From Crocinitomicaceae bacterium (lineage in GTDB: Bacteria > Bacteroidota > Bacteroidia > Flavobacteriales_D > Crocinitomicaceae), in contig WTIB01000324.1 in the NCBI GenBank assembly GCA_011522905.1, positions 5,491-12,086 of the forward strand: a stretch of 6,596 bases of DNA, given 5' to 3'. Positions 1 to 6,596 of the stretch are shown here, piece after piece. The notes beneath the pieces were generated by a model. The model ran no database searches, was not told the DNA's origin, and saw nothing but the letters and a program-made list of their open reading frames with translations. The position numbers were made by a program, and so were the translations under genes. Each line of letters opens with the position of its first letter. Within the stretch, counting starts at the first letter, position 1.

Positions 1-285
1 TTTCATTATGTACAAGTAAATCAAATGTTGGATTTTTCTATTTTCGTTGATGTTGATCTGGAAACTCAACTAGATCGAAGGATATATAGAGACCAGGAAA
101 GCAGAGGTTATGACGAAAGTGACATTATATACCAATGGAATAATCACGTTACACCTTGCTTCAAGAATTACATTGAGCCCTTTAAAGAACAATCGTCATT
201 CATATATAGAAATGATAAAAATTCTGAAACAGACTTCACCTCCTTAATGGAGACTCTTTCTGAAAAAACCATGATAATTAAATGA
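1..285 (+). CDS. udk: Uridine kinase, C-terminal part (5' end cut by window edge)
   Basis: Uridine kinase phosphorylates uridine and cytidine to UMP and CMP with ATP or GTP, in cytoplasmic pyrimidine salvage. The frame is open from base 1 and gives 94 residues before the TGA stop, roughly the C-terminal half of a family of about 200-210 aa, so the P-loop lies outside the window. Visible marks are a core strand (LDFSIFVDVD, residues 10-19), the arginine-rich RRIYRD segment (26-31) followed by a RGY turn (35-37), and a C-terminal stretch VTPCFKNYIEPFKEQSSFIY that matches the usual 'V.P.F..YI.P.K..AD.I' pattern. The ATG at 25 is an internal methionine, not a start, because the family homology continues upstream of it. 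The stop overlaps the start of the histidine kinase gene by four bases. A phosphoribulokinase relative is possible but fits less well. Confidence 0.82.
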   Translation, partial: FHYVQVNQMLDFSIFVDVDLETQLDRRIYRDQESRGYDESDIIYQWNNHVTPCFKNYIEPFKEQSSFIYRNDKNSETDFTSLMETLSEKTMIIK

Positions 286-3200
286 ATCTAAAAAACATTT
301 CTCGGATTAGAATTTGGCTGATTTCGGGGGTATTGGTTTGTGGTTTCATTAGTTTAATCATGTATTTGTTTGTGGATACAAGTGAAGAAGTTGAAAAGGA
401 AATACAACAAAATTTTCTTTCTCTAGAGGAAAAAGCGGAGGCCGCGTCAAATCAATTAATTAATAATAGAACACCAAAAGAAAGGGAAAACAGTACTATT
501 TTTTTACACCTATACGAAAATGACTCTTTGAAATATTGGAACACCAATAAAATGCCTGTTCCTCGTCTTAGCTCTTTAAAATTTCCGTCGTCTGGACTCG
601 TTCATTTAAAAAACGGATGGTATTATTCAGTACAAAAAAGAAAAGGAAACAGGGTCGCTGTGGCCTCGTTTCTCGTAAAACGGGGGTTTCAATATGAGAA
701 TGATTATTTAAAAAACAAAGTAAATCCAAAAATCACAAGTAAATACTTCACCCTCTCTCTAGACGAGCAAGAAGGTCGGAGCGTGGTAAATAAGGCTAAA
801 AATTATTGCTTTTCATATATATTAAGCAAACAACAAAAGAAAAACACAAATGGCTATCAACTTATTTTTGCAGCATTAGCAGGGTTTCTGTTGCTTTTTT
901 TAGTCTTTACCATTAAGTCTCCAGTCAAAAAAGCAATTGGTGTTGCTCTGTGGCTGTTGTTTCTCTATTTGTTTAGCATTTCAGGTTTAATTAGTTCGAA
1001 AATACTTTCACCAAAACTTTTTGCATATAACCAATGGATCCCCAATCTTTTAACGATGTCAGTGGTCATTGCATTTATGGCCTTTCTTTTGTTAGGGGTT
1101 TCAAAACTAGAGCCCATAAAAAACAAAAAAGGACTTTTTTGGAAACCTTTTTTATTATTGGGAATTTGGTGGATCGTTGAGGGGGTGATTCCTTTTGTAT
1201 TAAATCACACAAGTTTAACGATAGGGCTTGACAACCTGTTCGAGCTTCAGCCTTATTCATATGTATTGATAGCTCTTTTTGTATTGCTGTTTTTATCCTA
1301 CAATGTACTGTTTAGAACAGTGTTTATGAGTCTCTTAAGAGACACGCAAGGTCGGGCCGTTGTGCTCATGTTCTTATTGTGTGTAGTCTTTTTTATGCTA
1401 GAGCTTTTTATTCTTGAAGACACCACGTTTTCAATGGCACTGCCTATTTCTTTAACCATAACCAATTTGGTTTTCTTAAACAAAACCTCCTTTAAGCAAA
1501 GGTTGTTGAGGTCTGTTTTTAGCACGGTAATCTTGACCTCTGCTTTGGTTTCGCTACTCACAGTGTTCAACGTAAAAAAAGACCTTCAATCTAGAAGGGT
1601 CTTGGCCAAGAAAATTATTTCAGAAAGAGATGTTCAGCTTGAATTAAACTATCATTCATTATCAAACGAGCTTAAAACATCCGATTACCTATTAAAAATC
1701 ATTGACGGCAAGCAGGAAAACTTAAGCTCATCAAAGTTTTCTAATGTGCTTGAAAACAAATATTTCAATGGGTTTTGGGAGGGCTATGAAATGAGCTTTA
1801 ATTTATATGACTCCTTAAAAAATGAAGTTGTTGTAAGCGAAAATTCTGATTTTCTTAGCTGGGAGGAACTAATCGGACAAAAAGGAAAAACACCCGACAT
1901 TAATCCAAATGTCTACTTCATACCTGAGGCGACCCTCGGAATCAATTATGTAATCAAACAAGTAATTCACAAAAAAGAATCTGAAGATACTTCGGGCTAC
2001 TTAATCGTTTCTTTAAAATCTAAATTAATTCCAGAAGAAATAGGCTTTCCTCGACTCTTGATTTCAAATAAAGCAAACACCTTGGATTATTTAAAAAAAT
2101 ATTCCATAGCTAAGTATAAAAAGGGAAAACTGAGGAGGTCTTTTGGCTCATATAGCTACCCGATTTATTTAAATTCTTATACAGACACCATAAACGATAT
2201 TCATTCCTTTGACGGACATTCTCATTATGTGCTTCAGGGCCCTTACCAAAGCGCGGTCGTTCTCTCTAAAAAGAAGCCTGAAGGTTTGGCTGTTTTTACC
2301 CCATATGCATATGTGTTTTGTGTTATGGGTCTATTACGTTTGATCTTTTTACTCTTTTCGAGCGGAATAAGTCCAGGCGTATCAAAAACCATTTCTTTAG
2401 CCTTTAAAATACAAGCAATTTTAGTCTCCATGGTCGTATTGTCCTTGTTTTTATTTGGTGCAGGAAGCGGGATTTTTGTTAAAAATCAATATACAAACTA
2501 CAACAAAAGAGCGATACATGAAAAATTAGAATCTGTATCCGAAGAGCTAAAAAATAAAGCGGCCAAAATGGAAAAAATAGACATTATCGTGGATGGTCAA
2601 TTTTTAGAAAAAACATTAAGCAAGCTGTCAAGAGTTTTTTTAACTGACATTAATATATATGATGAAAAGGGGTTTTTAATATCATCATCTAGACAAAAAG
2701 TGTTTAACCAAGGATTGCTGAGCGAACAAATAAACCCCGCCGCCCTTGAAAACCTTCAAAAAAGAGAAAAAACCAATTATGCTCAAGAAGAGAATATAGG
2801 CACATTAGTTTATACCTCATCTTATAAGCCGATAAATAATAAACAAGGAAAAACAATTGGTTTCATTAACCTTCAGCATTTTGGGCAACAAGAAGATTAT
2901 GAAAATCAAATACAAGATTTTTTGGCAGCCATTATCAATGTGTTTATGTTTTTATTGGCCCTATCTATAATTCTATCCTTGGTGATTTCGAATTGGTTAA
3001 CGCGACCGCTGCAAATACTTCAAGATAGCCTATCTAAACTCGAGTTGGGCTCAAAAAATGAAAAAATTGATTATACAGCGAATGATGAAATTGGATTAAT
3101 TGTTCAGGCATATAATCAAAAAATAGAGGAGCTTGAAGCTGCCGCAGATCGTTTGACAAGAACGGAAAGAGAAACAGCGTGGAGAGAAATGGCCCGGCAA

Positions 3201-3836
3201 ATCGCCCACGAAATAAAGAACCCGTTGACTCCGATGAAATTAAGTGTCCAGCACTTGTTACGTGCCTACGATCCCAAAAAACCGGAGGAATCAACAGAAC
3301 GGATAAAAAAGGTTGTCGATTCGATTATCGAACAAATAGATGGTTTGGCAAGAATTGCAAATGAGTTTTCGAATTTTGCAAGAATACCTCTTCCCCTCAA
3401 AGAAAAACAGGATTTAGTGGGCATCATTAAAAACACAATAGTTGTTTATGAGGAAGGGGATGATTATTCAATTGAACTTAAGACTGAAGAAAGCAACATT
3501 TCAATTTTATTAGATAAGGCTCAAATTATTCAAGTTCTAAATAACCTCATCAAAAACGCGATACAATCGTTTTATGATAAAAAAAGCGGAAAGATTGTAA
3601 TCTCCTGTACTGAAGAAAAAAGCGGAGTAATTGTTAGTGTTACAGATAATGGTGCAGGAATCGGTGAAGCAGATAGAGAAAAGATTTTTATTCCGCATTT
3701 CACAACAAAATCAACAGGAAGCGGAATAGGCCTTTCATTGGTTAAACAAATTATTGAAAATCATGGGGGAGAAATATGGTTCAATTCAAAAGAAGGAGAG
3801 GGCAGTGAGTTTACATTTAAGCTTCCAAAAAACTAA
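282..3836 (+). CDS. Large multi-pass membrane sensor histidine kinase (HAMP-HisKA-HATPase, NtrY-like core)
   Basis: This is an inner-membrane histidine kinase of 1184 aa that should autophosphorylate on His976 and pass the phosphate to an unseen response regulator. I read about 12 hydrophobic segments, near residues 10-31, 193-211, 217-239, 253-272, 287-308, 326-345, 358-379, 383-399, 412-430, 672-693, 709-732 and 881-903. The positive-inside rule then places residues 32-192, 431-671 and 733-880 outside the cytoplasm; the last looks Cache/PAS-like (INIYDEKGFLISSS, then a GKTIGFINL strand). A HAMP domain follows (about 903-952, with TRPL and NDEIG), then the HisKA H-box (IAHEIKNPLTPMK, 974-986), N-box (NNLIKNA, 1087-1093), G1 (DNGAGIG, 1122-1128), F-box (FIPHF) and G2 (GSGIGL, 1146-1151), all intact. 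There is no receiver domain. The H-box resembles NtrY. The start at 282 overlaps the upstream stop as ATGA, has no clear Shine-Dalgarno, and is followed by a basic N-terminus and the first membrane segment. The signal sensed is unknown. Confidence 0.93.
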   Translation: MNLKNISRIRIWLISGVLVCGFISLIMYLFVDTSEEVEKEIQQNFLSLEEKAEAASNQLINNRTPKERENSTIFLHLYENDSLKYWNTNKMPVPRLSSLKFPSSGLVHLKNGWYYSVQKRKGNRVAVASFLVKRGFQYENDYLKNKVNPKITSKYFTLSLDEQEGRSVVNKAKNYCFSYILSKQQKKNTNGYQLIFAALAGFLLLFLVFTIKSPVKKAIGVALWLLFLYLFSISGLISSKILSPKLFAYNQWIPNLLTMSVVIAFMAFLLLGVSKLEPIKNKKGLFWKPFLLLGIWWIVEGVIPFVLNHTSLTIGLDNLFELQPYSYVLIALFVLLFLSYNVLFRTVFMSLLRDTQGRAVVLMFLLCVVFFMLELFILEDTTFSMALPISLTITNLVFLNKTSFKQRLLRSVFSTVILTSALVSLLTVFNVKKDLQSRRVLAKKIISERDVQLELNYHSLSNELKTSDYLLKIIDGKQENLSSSKFSNVLENKYFNGFWEGYEMSFNLYDSLKNEVVVSENSDFLSWEELIGQKGKTPDINPNVYFIPEATLGINYVIKQVIHKKESEDTSGYLIVSLKSKLIPEEIGFPRLLISNKANTLDYLKKYSIAKYKKGKLRRSFGSYSYPIYLNSYTDTINDIHSFDGHSHYVLQGPYQSAVVLSKKKPEGLAVFTPYAYVFCVMGLLRLIFLLFSSGISPGVSKTISLAFKIQAILVSMVVLSLFLFGAGSGIFVKNQYTNYNKRAIHEKLESVSEELKNKAAKMEKIDIIVDGQFLEKTLSKLSRVFLTDINIYDEKGFLISSSRQKVFNQGLLSEQINPAALENLQKREKTNYAQEENIGTLVYTSSYKPINNKQGKTIGFINLQHFGQQEDYENQIQDFLAAIINVFMFLLALSIILSLVISNWLTRPLQILQDSLSKLELGSKNEKIDYTANDEIGLIVQAYNQKIEELEAAADRLTRTERETAWREMARQIAHEIKNPLTPMKLSVQHLLRAYDPKKPEESTERIKKVVDSIIEQIDGLARIANEFSNFARIPLPLKEKQDLVGIIKNTIVVYEEGDDYSIELKTEESNISILLDKAQIIQVLNNLIKNAIQSFYDKKSGKIVISCTEEKSGVIVSVTDNGAGIGEADREKIFIPHFTTKSTGSGIGLSLVKQIIENHGGEIWFNSKEGEGSEFTFKLPKN

Positions 3837-3882
3837 TTGTACATGATGCGTTATTGGTAAGGCTGAAGGAACAAACAAATAT

Positions 3883-3890
3883 TATTTTTG
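3883..3890 (+). promoter_or_regulatory. Candidate Bacteroidota -7 promoter box upstream of ispG
   Basis: The eight bases TATTTTTG match the TAnnTTTG -7 consensus used by the primary sigma factor of Bacteroidota exactly. They lie 16 bases before the ispG ATG, so transcription would begin only about ten bases upstream of the start codon, giving a very short leader. The upstream TTG element is weak: the nearest candidate (3854-3856) is 26 bases away, longer than the usual spacing of about 19-21. The site lies in the only intergenic gap of the window (70 bases). Because the region is T-rich, a chance match is quite possible. Confidence 0.35.
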
Positions 3891-3906
3891 TTGAAGATTT
3901 ATTAAT

Positions 3907-5832
3907 ATGTCAGAAAAAAAAATGAGCTACTGTCTCGATTTATTGAATAGGGTTAGGCTAAACACTAAACAGGTGGTTATTGGTGAGCTATCTTTAGGAG
4001 GGGAGAGCCCAATAAGGGTGCAGTCAATGACTACCACAGACACAATGGATACTGAGGGCTCTGTAGAACAGTCTATCCGAATGATAGAGGCAGGAAGTGA
4101 GCTGGTGAGACTTACCGCACCCAGTAAAAACGAAGCCCAAAATCTTGAGCACATTAAAAAGGAGCTAAATAGCAGAGGCTACCAAACACCTCTTGTGGCA
4201 GATATTCACTTCACGCCTAATGCGGCAGAAATTGCAAGTAGAATCGTAGAAAAAGTTCGTGTAAACCCAGGAAACTATGCGGATAAAAAGAAGTTTGAGG
4301 AGATAGAATATACAGACGAAAGCTACCAAGCCGAGCTTGAACGGATTGAAAAAAAATTCACACCACTCGTATTGCTTTGCAAAGAAGAGGGCACAACGAT
4401 GCGAATTGGAACAAACCACGGTTCATTATCAGACAGAATATTAAGCCGTTATGGAGACACCCCTGAAGGCATGGTGGAGTCTGCCATGGAATTTATTCGA
4501 ATTTGTGAAAAGAATAACTATCATGATATCGTCATTTCAATGAAGGCGAGTAATACCATTGTTATGGTGCAGGCATATCGACTTCTTGTGAGCCGAATGC
4601 TTGAAAATAAGATGGTTTATCCCACACATTTAGGTGTGACCGAGGCAGGTGATGGTGAGGATGGTAGAATAAAATCAGCGGTAGGTATTGGCGCACTTTT
4701 AGAGGATGGAATAGGGGACACTATTAGGGTTTCTTTAACAGAAGAACCAGAAGCGGAAATACCAGTAGCGCAAAAAATCATAAAGAAATACGAGAATCAG
4801 CATATTTTTAAGCTTCCTCAAGTGTCTTTTCAAGAGTCATACAATCCATTTTCCTATTCGAAGAGAGCAAGTAGTGAGGTCTTGAAAACAGGCTCGAGTC
4901 ATGTTCCTGTTGTTTTTGCTGACCTTTCTGAAAAAGAAAACATTACCCAAGCCAATCTTTTTGGTTTTGGATACAACTATTCAAAAAAGCTTGACAAATG
5001 GCATATTATGGATCAGGCTGCGGACTATCTATATATTGGAGAAAATAAAATAGATTTCGAGCTTCCCGGAACAATATCCATAGTGTGTAGTTATGAAAAT
5101 TGGAAGCTATCTTACAGGGAAAAACCAGCGTATTTTCCATTAATCAATCCCGAACTCCTTTCCGAAATGGAGTACGATAGCATTTTCTTTCTTGCGCTTA
5201 AAGCAGAAGAAGAATTACCCGAAAACCTTGGTTTGTATACTAAGGCCATTGTGGTTTTGGAATCTGAATATGACAATAAAACACAGCTATTTAGGAAGTC
5301 TTACTTAGCACTTTTAAAAGCTAAAATTAAAAACCCGGTTATACTTAAAACCGACTCAAAAGCGGAAGACGCTGAGTCGTTTCAAATCTACAGCTCTATT
5401 GATGTTGGCGCCTCGTTGATTGATGGATTTGGAGATGGTATATGGCTAAAGGGAAAACAATCTTCAGCACTAATAAACACCACTTCATTTGGAATCCTTC
5501 AAGCCACAAGAACGAGAATATCAAAAACAGAATATATTTCTTGTCCTTCTTGTGGGCGAACACTTTTTGACCTTCAAGAAACGACAGCCAAAATAAGAGC
5601 GAGAACAGATCACCTTAAAGGATTGAAAATTGGAATAATGGGATGCATTGTAAACGGACCAGGCGAGATGGCTGATGCGGACTATGGTTACGTTGGCACC
5701 GGACCGGGAAAAATCAACTTGTACAAAGAAAAGACAGTGGTCAAAAGAAACATTCCTGAAGCAGAAGCCGTTGAGGCCTTGGTTGATTTAATTAAAGAGA
5801 ACGGGGATTGGGCTGAAGTCCATTCAGATTAA
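3907..5832 (+). CDS. ispG: IspG: 4-hydroxy-3-methylbut-2-enyl diphosphate synthase, long three-domain form
   Basis: IspG (GcpE) is the cytoplasmic [4Fe-4S] enzyme that reductively opens MEcPP to HMBPP in the MEP isoprenoid pathway, using ferredoxin or flavodoxin electrons. The N-terminal TIM-barrel domain covers about residues 10-295 and has the signature IRVQSMTTTDTMDT (36-49), VADIHF (97-102), KVRVNPGN (116-123), RIGTNHGSLSDR (166-177) and THLGVTEAGDGEDGRIKSA (240-258), which holds the conserved active-site Glu246. The C-terminal Fe-S domain has CPSCGR (Cys546, Cys549) and GCIVNGPGE (Cys580, Glu587), with spacing that closely mirrors E. coli Cys270/Cys273/Cys305/Glu312. Between them, about residues 296-535, lies an extra domain absent from the E. 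coli enzyme (372 aa); this matches the A-A*-B layout of plant, chlamydial and Bacteroidota IspG. ATG 3907 is chosen as the first in-frame start; Met6 at 3922 is an alternative. No clear Shine-Dalgarno is seen. The stop overlaps that of the convergent gene. Confidence 0.97.
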   Translation: MSEKKMSYCLDLLNRVRLNTKQVVIGELSLGGESPIRVQSMTTTDTMDTEGSVEQSIRMIEAGSELVRLTAPSKNEAQNLEHIKKELNSRGYQTPLVADIHFTPNAAEIASRIVEKVRVNPGNYADKKKFEEIEYTDESYQAELERIEKKFTPLVLLCKEEGTTMRIGTNHGSLSDRILSRYGDTPEGMVESAMEFIRICEKNNYHDIVISMKASNTIVMVQAYRLLVSRMLENKMVYPTHLGVTEAGDGEDGRIKSAVGIGALLEDGIGDTIRVSLTEEPEAEIPVAQKIIKKYENQHIFKLPQVSFQESYNPFSYSKRASSEVLKTGSSHVPVVFADLSEKENITQANLFGFGYNYSKKLDKWHIMDQAADYLYIGENKIDFELPGTISIVCSYENWKLSYREKPAYFPLINPELLSEMEYDSIFFLALKAEEELPENLGLYTKAIVVLESEYDNKTQLFRKSYLALLKAKIKNPVILKTDSKAEDAESFQIYSSIDVGASLIDGFGDGIWLKGKQSSALINTTSFGILQATRTRISKTEYISCPSCGRTLFDLQETTAKIRARTDHLKGLKIGIMGCIVNGPGEMADADYGYVGTGPGKINLYKEKTVVKRNIPEAEAVEALVDLIKENGDWAEVHSD

Positions 5833-6596
5833 AACGGAACGGTAGAATCAACCTCGATGATTTCATTTGTTTTAGGATGTTTGAACACCAAAGACGCCGC
5901 ATGTAAGAACAAGCGCTCATTACTATTTCCATATAGTGAGTCTCCGAGTATAGGGCTATTCAAGCCTTTTTGATGTGCGGCATGTACCCTTAATTGATGT
6001 GTTCTTCCAGTTACCGGGAAAAAAGCGACCCTTGTTACCTTGTCATAATTGATAAGACGATATTTCGTTAAAGCCGGTTTTCCTTTTTCAAAACAAACAA
6101 GCTGCCGAGGCCGGTTAAATATATCTAAAGTTAAAGGAAGGTTGATTTCACCCAAATCAGAATCAATGGGGCGCTCTAAGAGAGCCACATATTTTTTTTG
6201 AACAGTACGAGATAAAAATTGTTTTTGGAGCGCTTTGTAGCTGTCCATTGTTTTACCGATTAGAACAATACCCGAAGTTTCATAGTCGAGCCTGTGCACC
6301 AACCCTGGACCCTGTATGGTAGGAAATTGTTTTTTAACAATACTATTGAGCGAGTATTCAATTTCTTTTCCAGGCACAGAAAGCAGATTTGCAGGCTTTT
6401 CCACCGCTATAACCAGATCATCTTCATAAAGGACAGGGACAGCTTTAATTTTCTCAACGGGAATGAGTGGATCAGAATCCACCTCTATACCTTCAAGCAT
6501 GTGTTGAAGTATTGGACCACACTTTCCACGGCAAGCTGGATAATGATTTTGATGAATTCTTATTTCGGATTCAGGAGACCTTCCCCACCAAAATTC
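5829..6596 (-). CDS. RluA-family RNA pseudouridine synthase, long form (5' end cut by window edge)
   Basis: This enzyme isomerises specific uridines to pseudouridine in rRNA or tRNA; the exact target cannot be read from the sequence. In the visible 255 residues, the catalytic domain starts at YEDDLVIAVEKPANLLSVPG and carries HRLDYETSG (visible residues 101-109) with catalytic Asp104 (codon 6285-6287), the RTHQLRVHAA motif (from 198), PILGDSLYG and RLFLHAASL. The first in-window ATG (6500) is not the start: the frame continues without a stop to base 6596 and encodes EFWWGRSPESEIR and YPACRGKCGPILQHMLEG. These are recognisable from the long RluA-like proteins of about 550 aa in Bacteroidota and some gammaproteobacteria such as Vibrio, which have an N-terminal extension of unknown role. 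More than half of such a protein would lie beyond the window. No S4 domain is visible, as expected for RluA. The gene converges on ispG and shares four bases with it. Confidence 0.92.
   Translation of the reverse strand, partial: EFWWGRSPESEIRIHQNHYPACRGKCGPILQHMLEGIEVDSDPLIPVEKIKAVPVLYEDDLVIAVEKPANLLSVPGKEIEYSLNSIVKKQFPTIQGPGLVHRLDYETSGIVLIGKTMDSYKALQKQFLSRTVQKKYVALLERPIDSDLGEINLPLTLDIFNRPRQLVCFEKGKPALTKYRLINYDKVTRVAFFPVTGRTHQLRVHAAHQKGLNSPILGDSLYGNSNERLFLHAASLVFKHPKTNEIIEVDSTVPF

Noticed and set aside
25..285. ATG at 25 as the start of a complete 86-aa protein
   Set aside because: The frame is open to base 1 and uridine kinase similarity extends upstream of this methionine, so it is an internal residue of a truncated gene.
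1330..1343. Perfect 14-base palindrome GTCTCTTAAGAGAC as a possible operator or recombination site
   Set aside because: It lies inside coding sequence (SLLRD), and one such palindrome in a window of this size is not surprising by chance.
1075..1570. Antisense open frames of 61 and 90 codons inside the histidine kinase gene
   Set aside because: They lie opposite membrane-segment coding sequence of a clear gene, show no recognisable motif, and look like by-products of its codon composition.
2302..2313. 12-base palindrome CATATGCATATG
   Set aside because: It is inside the kinase gene, short, AT-rich and has no associated repeat or second copy.
3034..3364. Overlapping small open frames on both strands across the H-box region of the kinase
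   Set aside because: The sense frame encodes a highly conserved catalytic core; the others have no domain and no start signal.
3927..4419. Antisense open frames of 75 and 84 codons inside ispG
   Set aside because: They are opposite the best conserved part of ispG and carry no recognisable protein features.
5780..5900. Bidirectional terminator at the ispG and pseudouridine synthase junction
   Set aside because: I looked for a GC-rich stem followed by a T-run on either strand and found none that is convincing.
1..6596. Novel defence, mobile or biosynthetic system spanning the window
   Set aside because: The genes are conserved housekeeping families plus a sensor kinase; there are no transposases, integrases, direct repeats, spacer arrays or toxin-antitoxin-like small genes.

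Overview
The window looks like ordinary chromosomal DNA from an AT-rich member of the Bacteroidota. The evidence is the protein families: a uridine kinase tail of the type seen in that phylum, a very large multi-pass histidine kinase, the long three-domain form of IspG (641 aa against about 370 aa in E. coli), and a long-form RluA pseudouridine synthase with an N-terminal extension. The ispG start has no clear Shine-Dalgarno sequence, and a perfect TAnnTTTG box lies just upstream of it; both fit the phylum. I cannot name the class or genus; a marine or Cytophagia-like organism is only a guess.

Layout: (1) positions 1-285, plus strand, the C-terminal half of a uridine kinase cut by the left edge. 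(2) 282-3836, plus strand, a 1184-residue membrane histidine kinase that overlaps the kinase gene by four bases (ATGA). It has about 12 predicted membrane segments, three extracytoplasmic regions, then HAMP, HisKA and HATPase domains, with an NtrY-like catalytic core. (3) 3837-3906, a 70-base gap with a candidate Bacteroidota -7 promoter box. (4) 3907-5832, plus strand, ispG, the penultimate enzyme of the MEP isoprenoid pathway. (5) 5829-6596, minus strand, an RluA-family pseudouridine synthase that converges on ispG and shares a palindromic TTAA double stop with it. Its reading frame stays open to the right edge, so its true start is outside the window.

The genes do not form one obvious pathway: pyrimidine salvage, envelope or environment sensing, isoprenoid synthesis and RNA modification. 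The first two are probably co-transcribed and translationally coupled; ispG may have its own promoter or be read through from upstream. No mobile element, CRISPR array, tRNA, rRNA or convincing terminator hairpin was seen, and I found no strong evidence of a novel multi-gene system. The most notable items are the unusual architecture of the histidine kinase, which has no visible response regulator, and the misleading internal ATG of the pseudouridine synthase.
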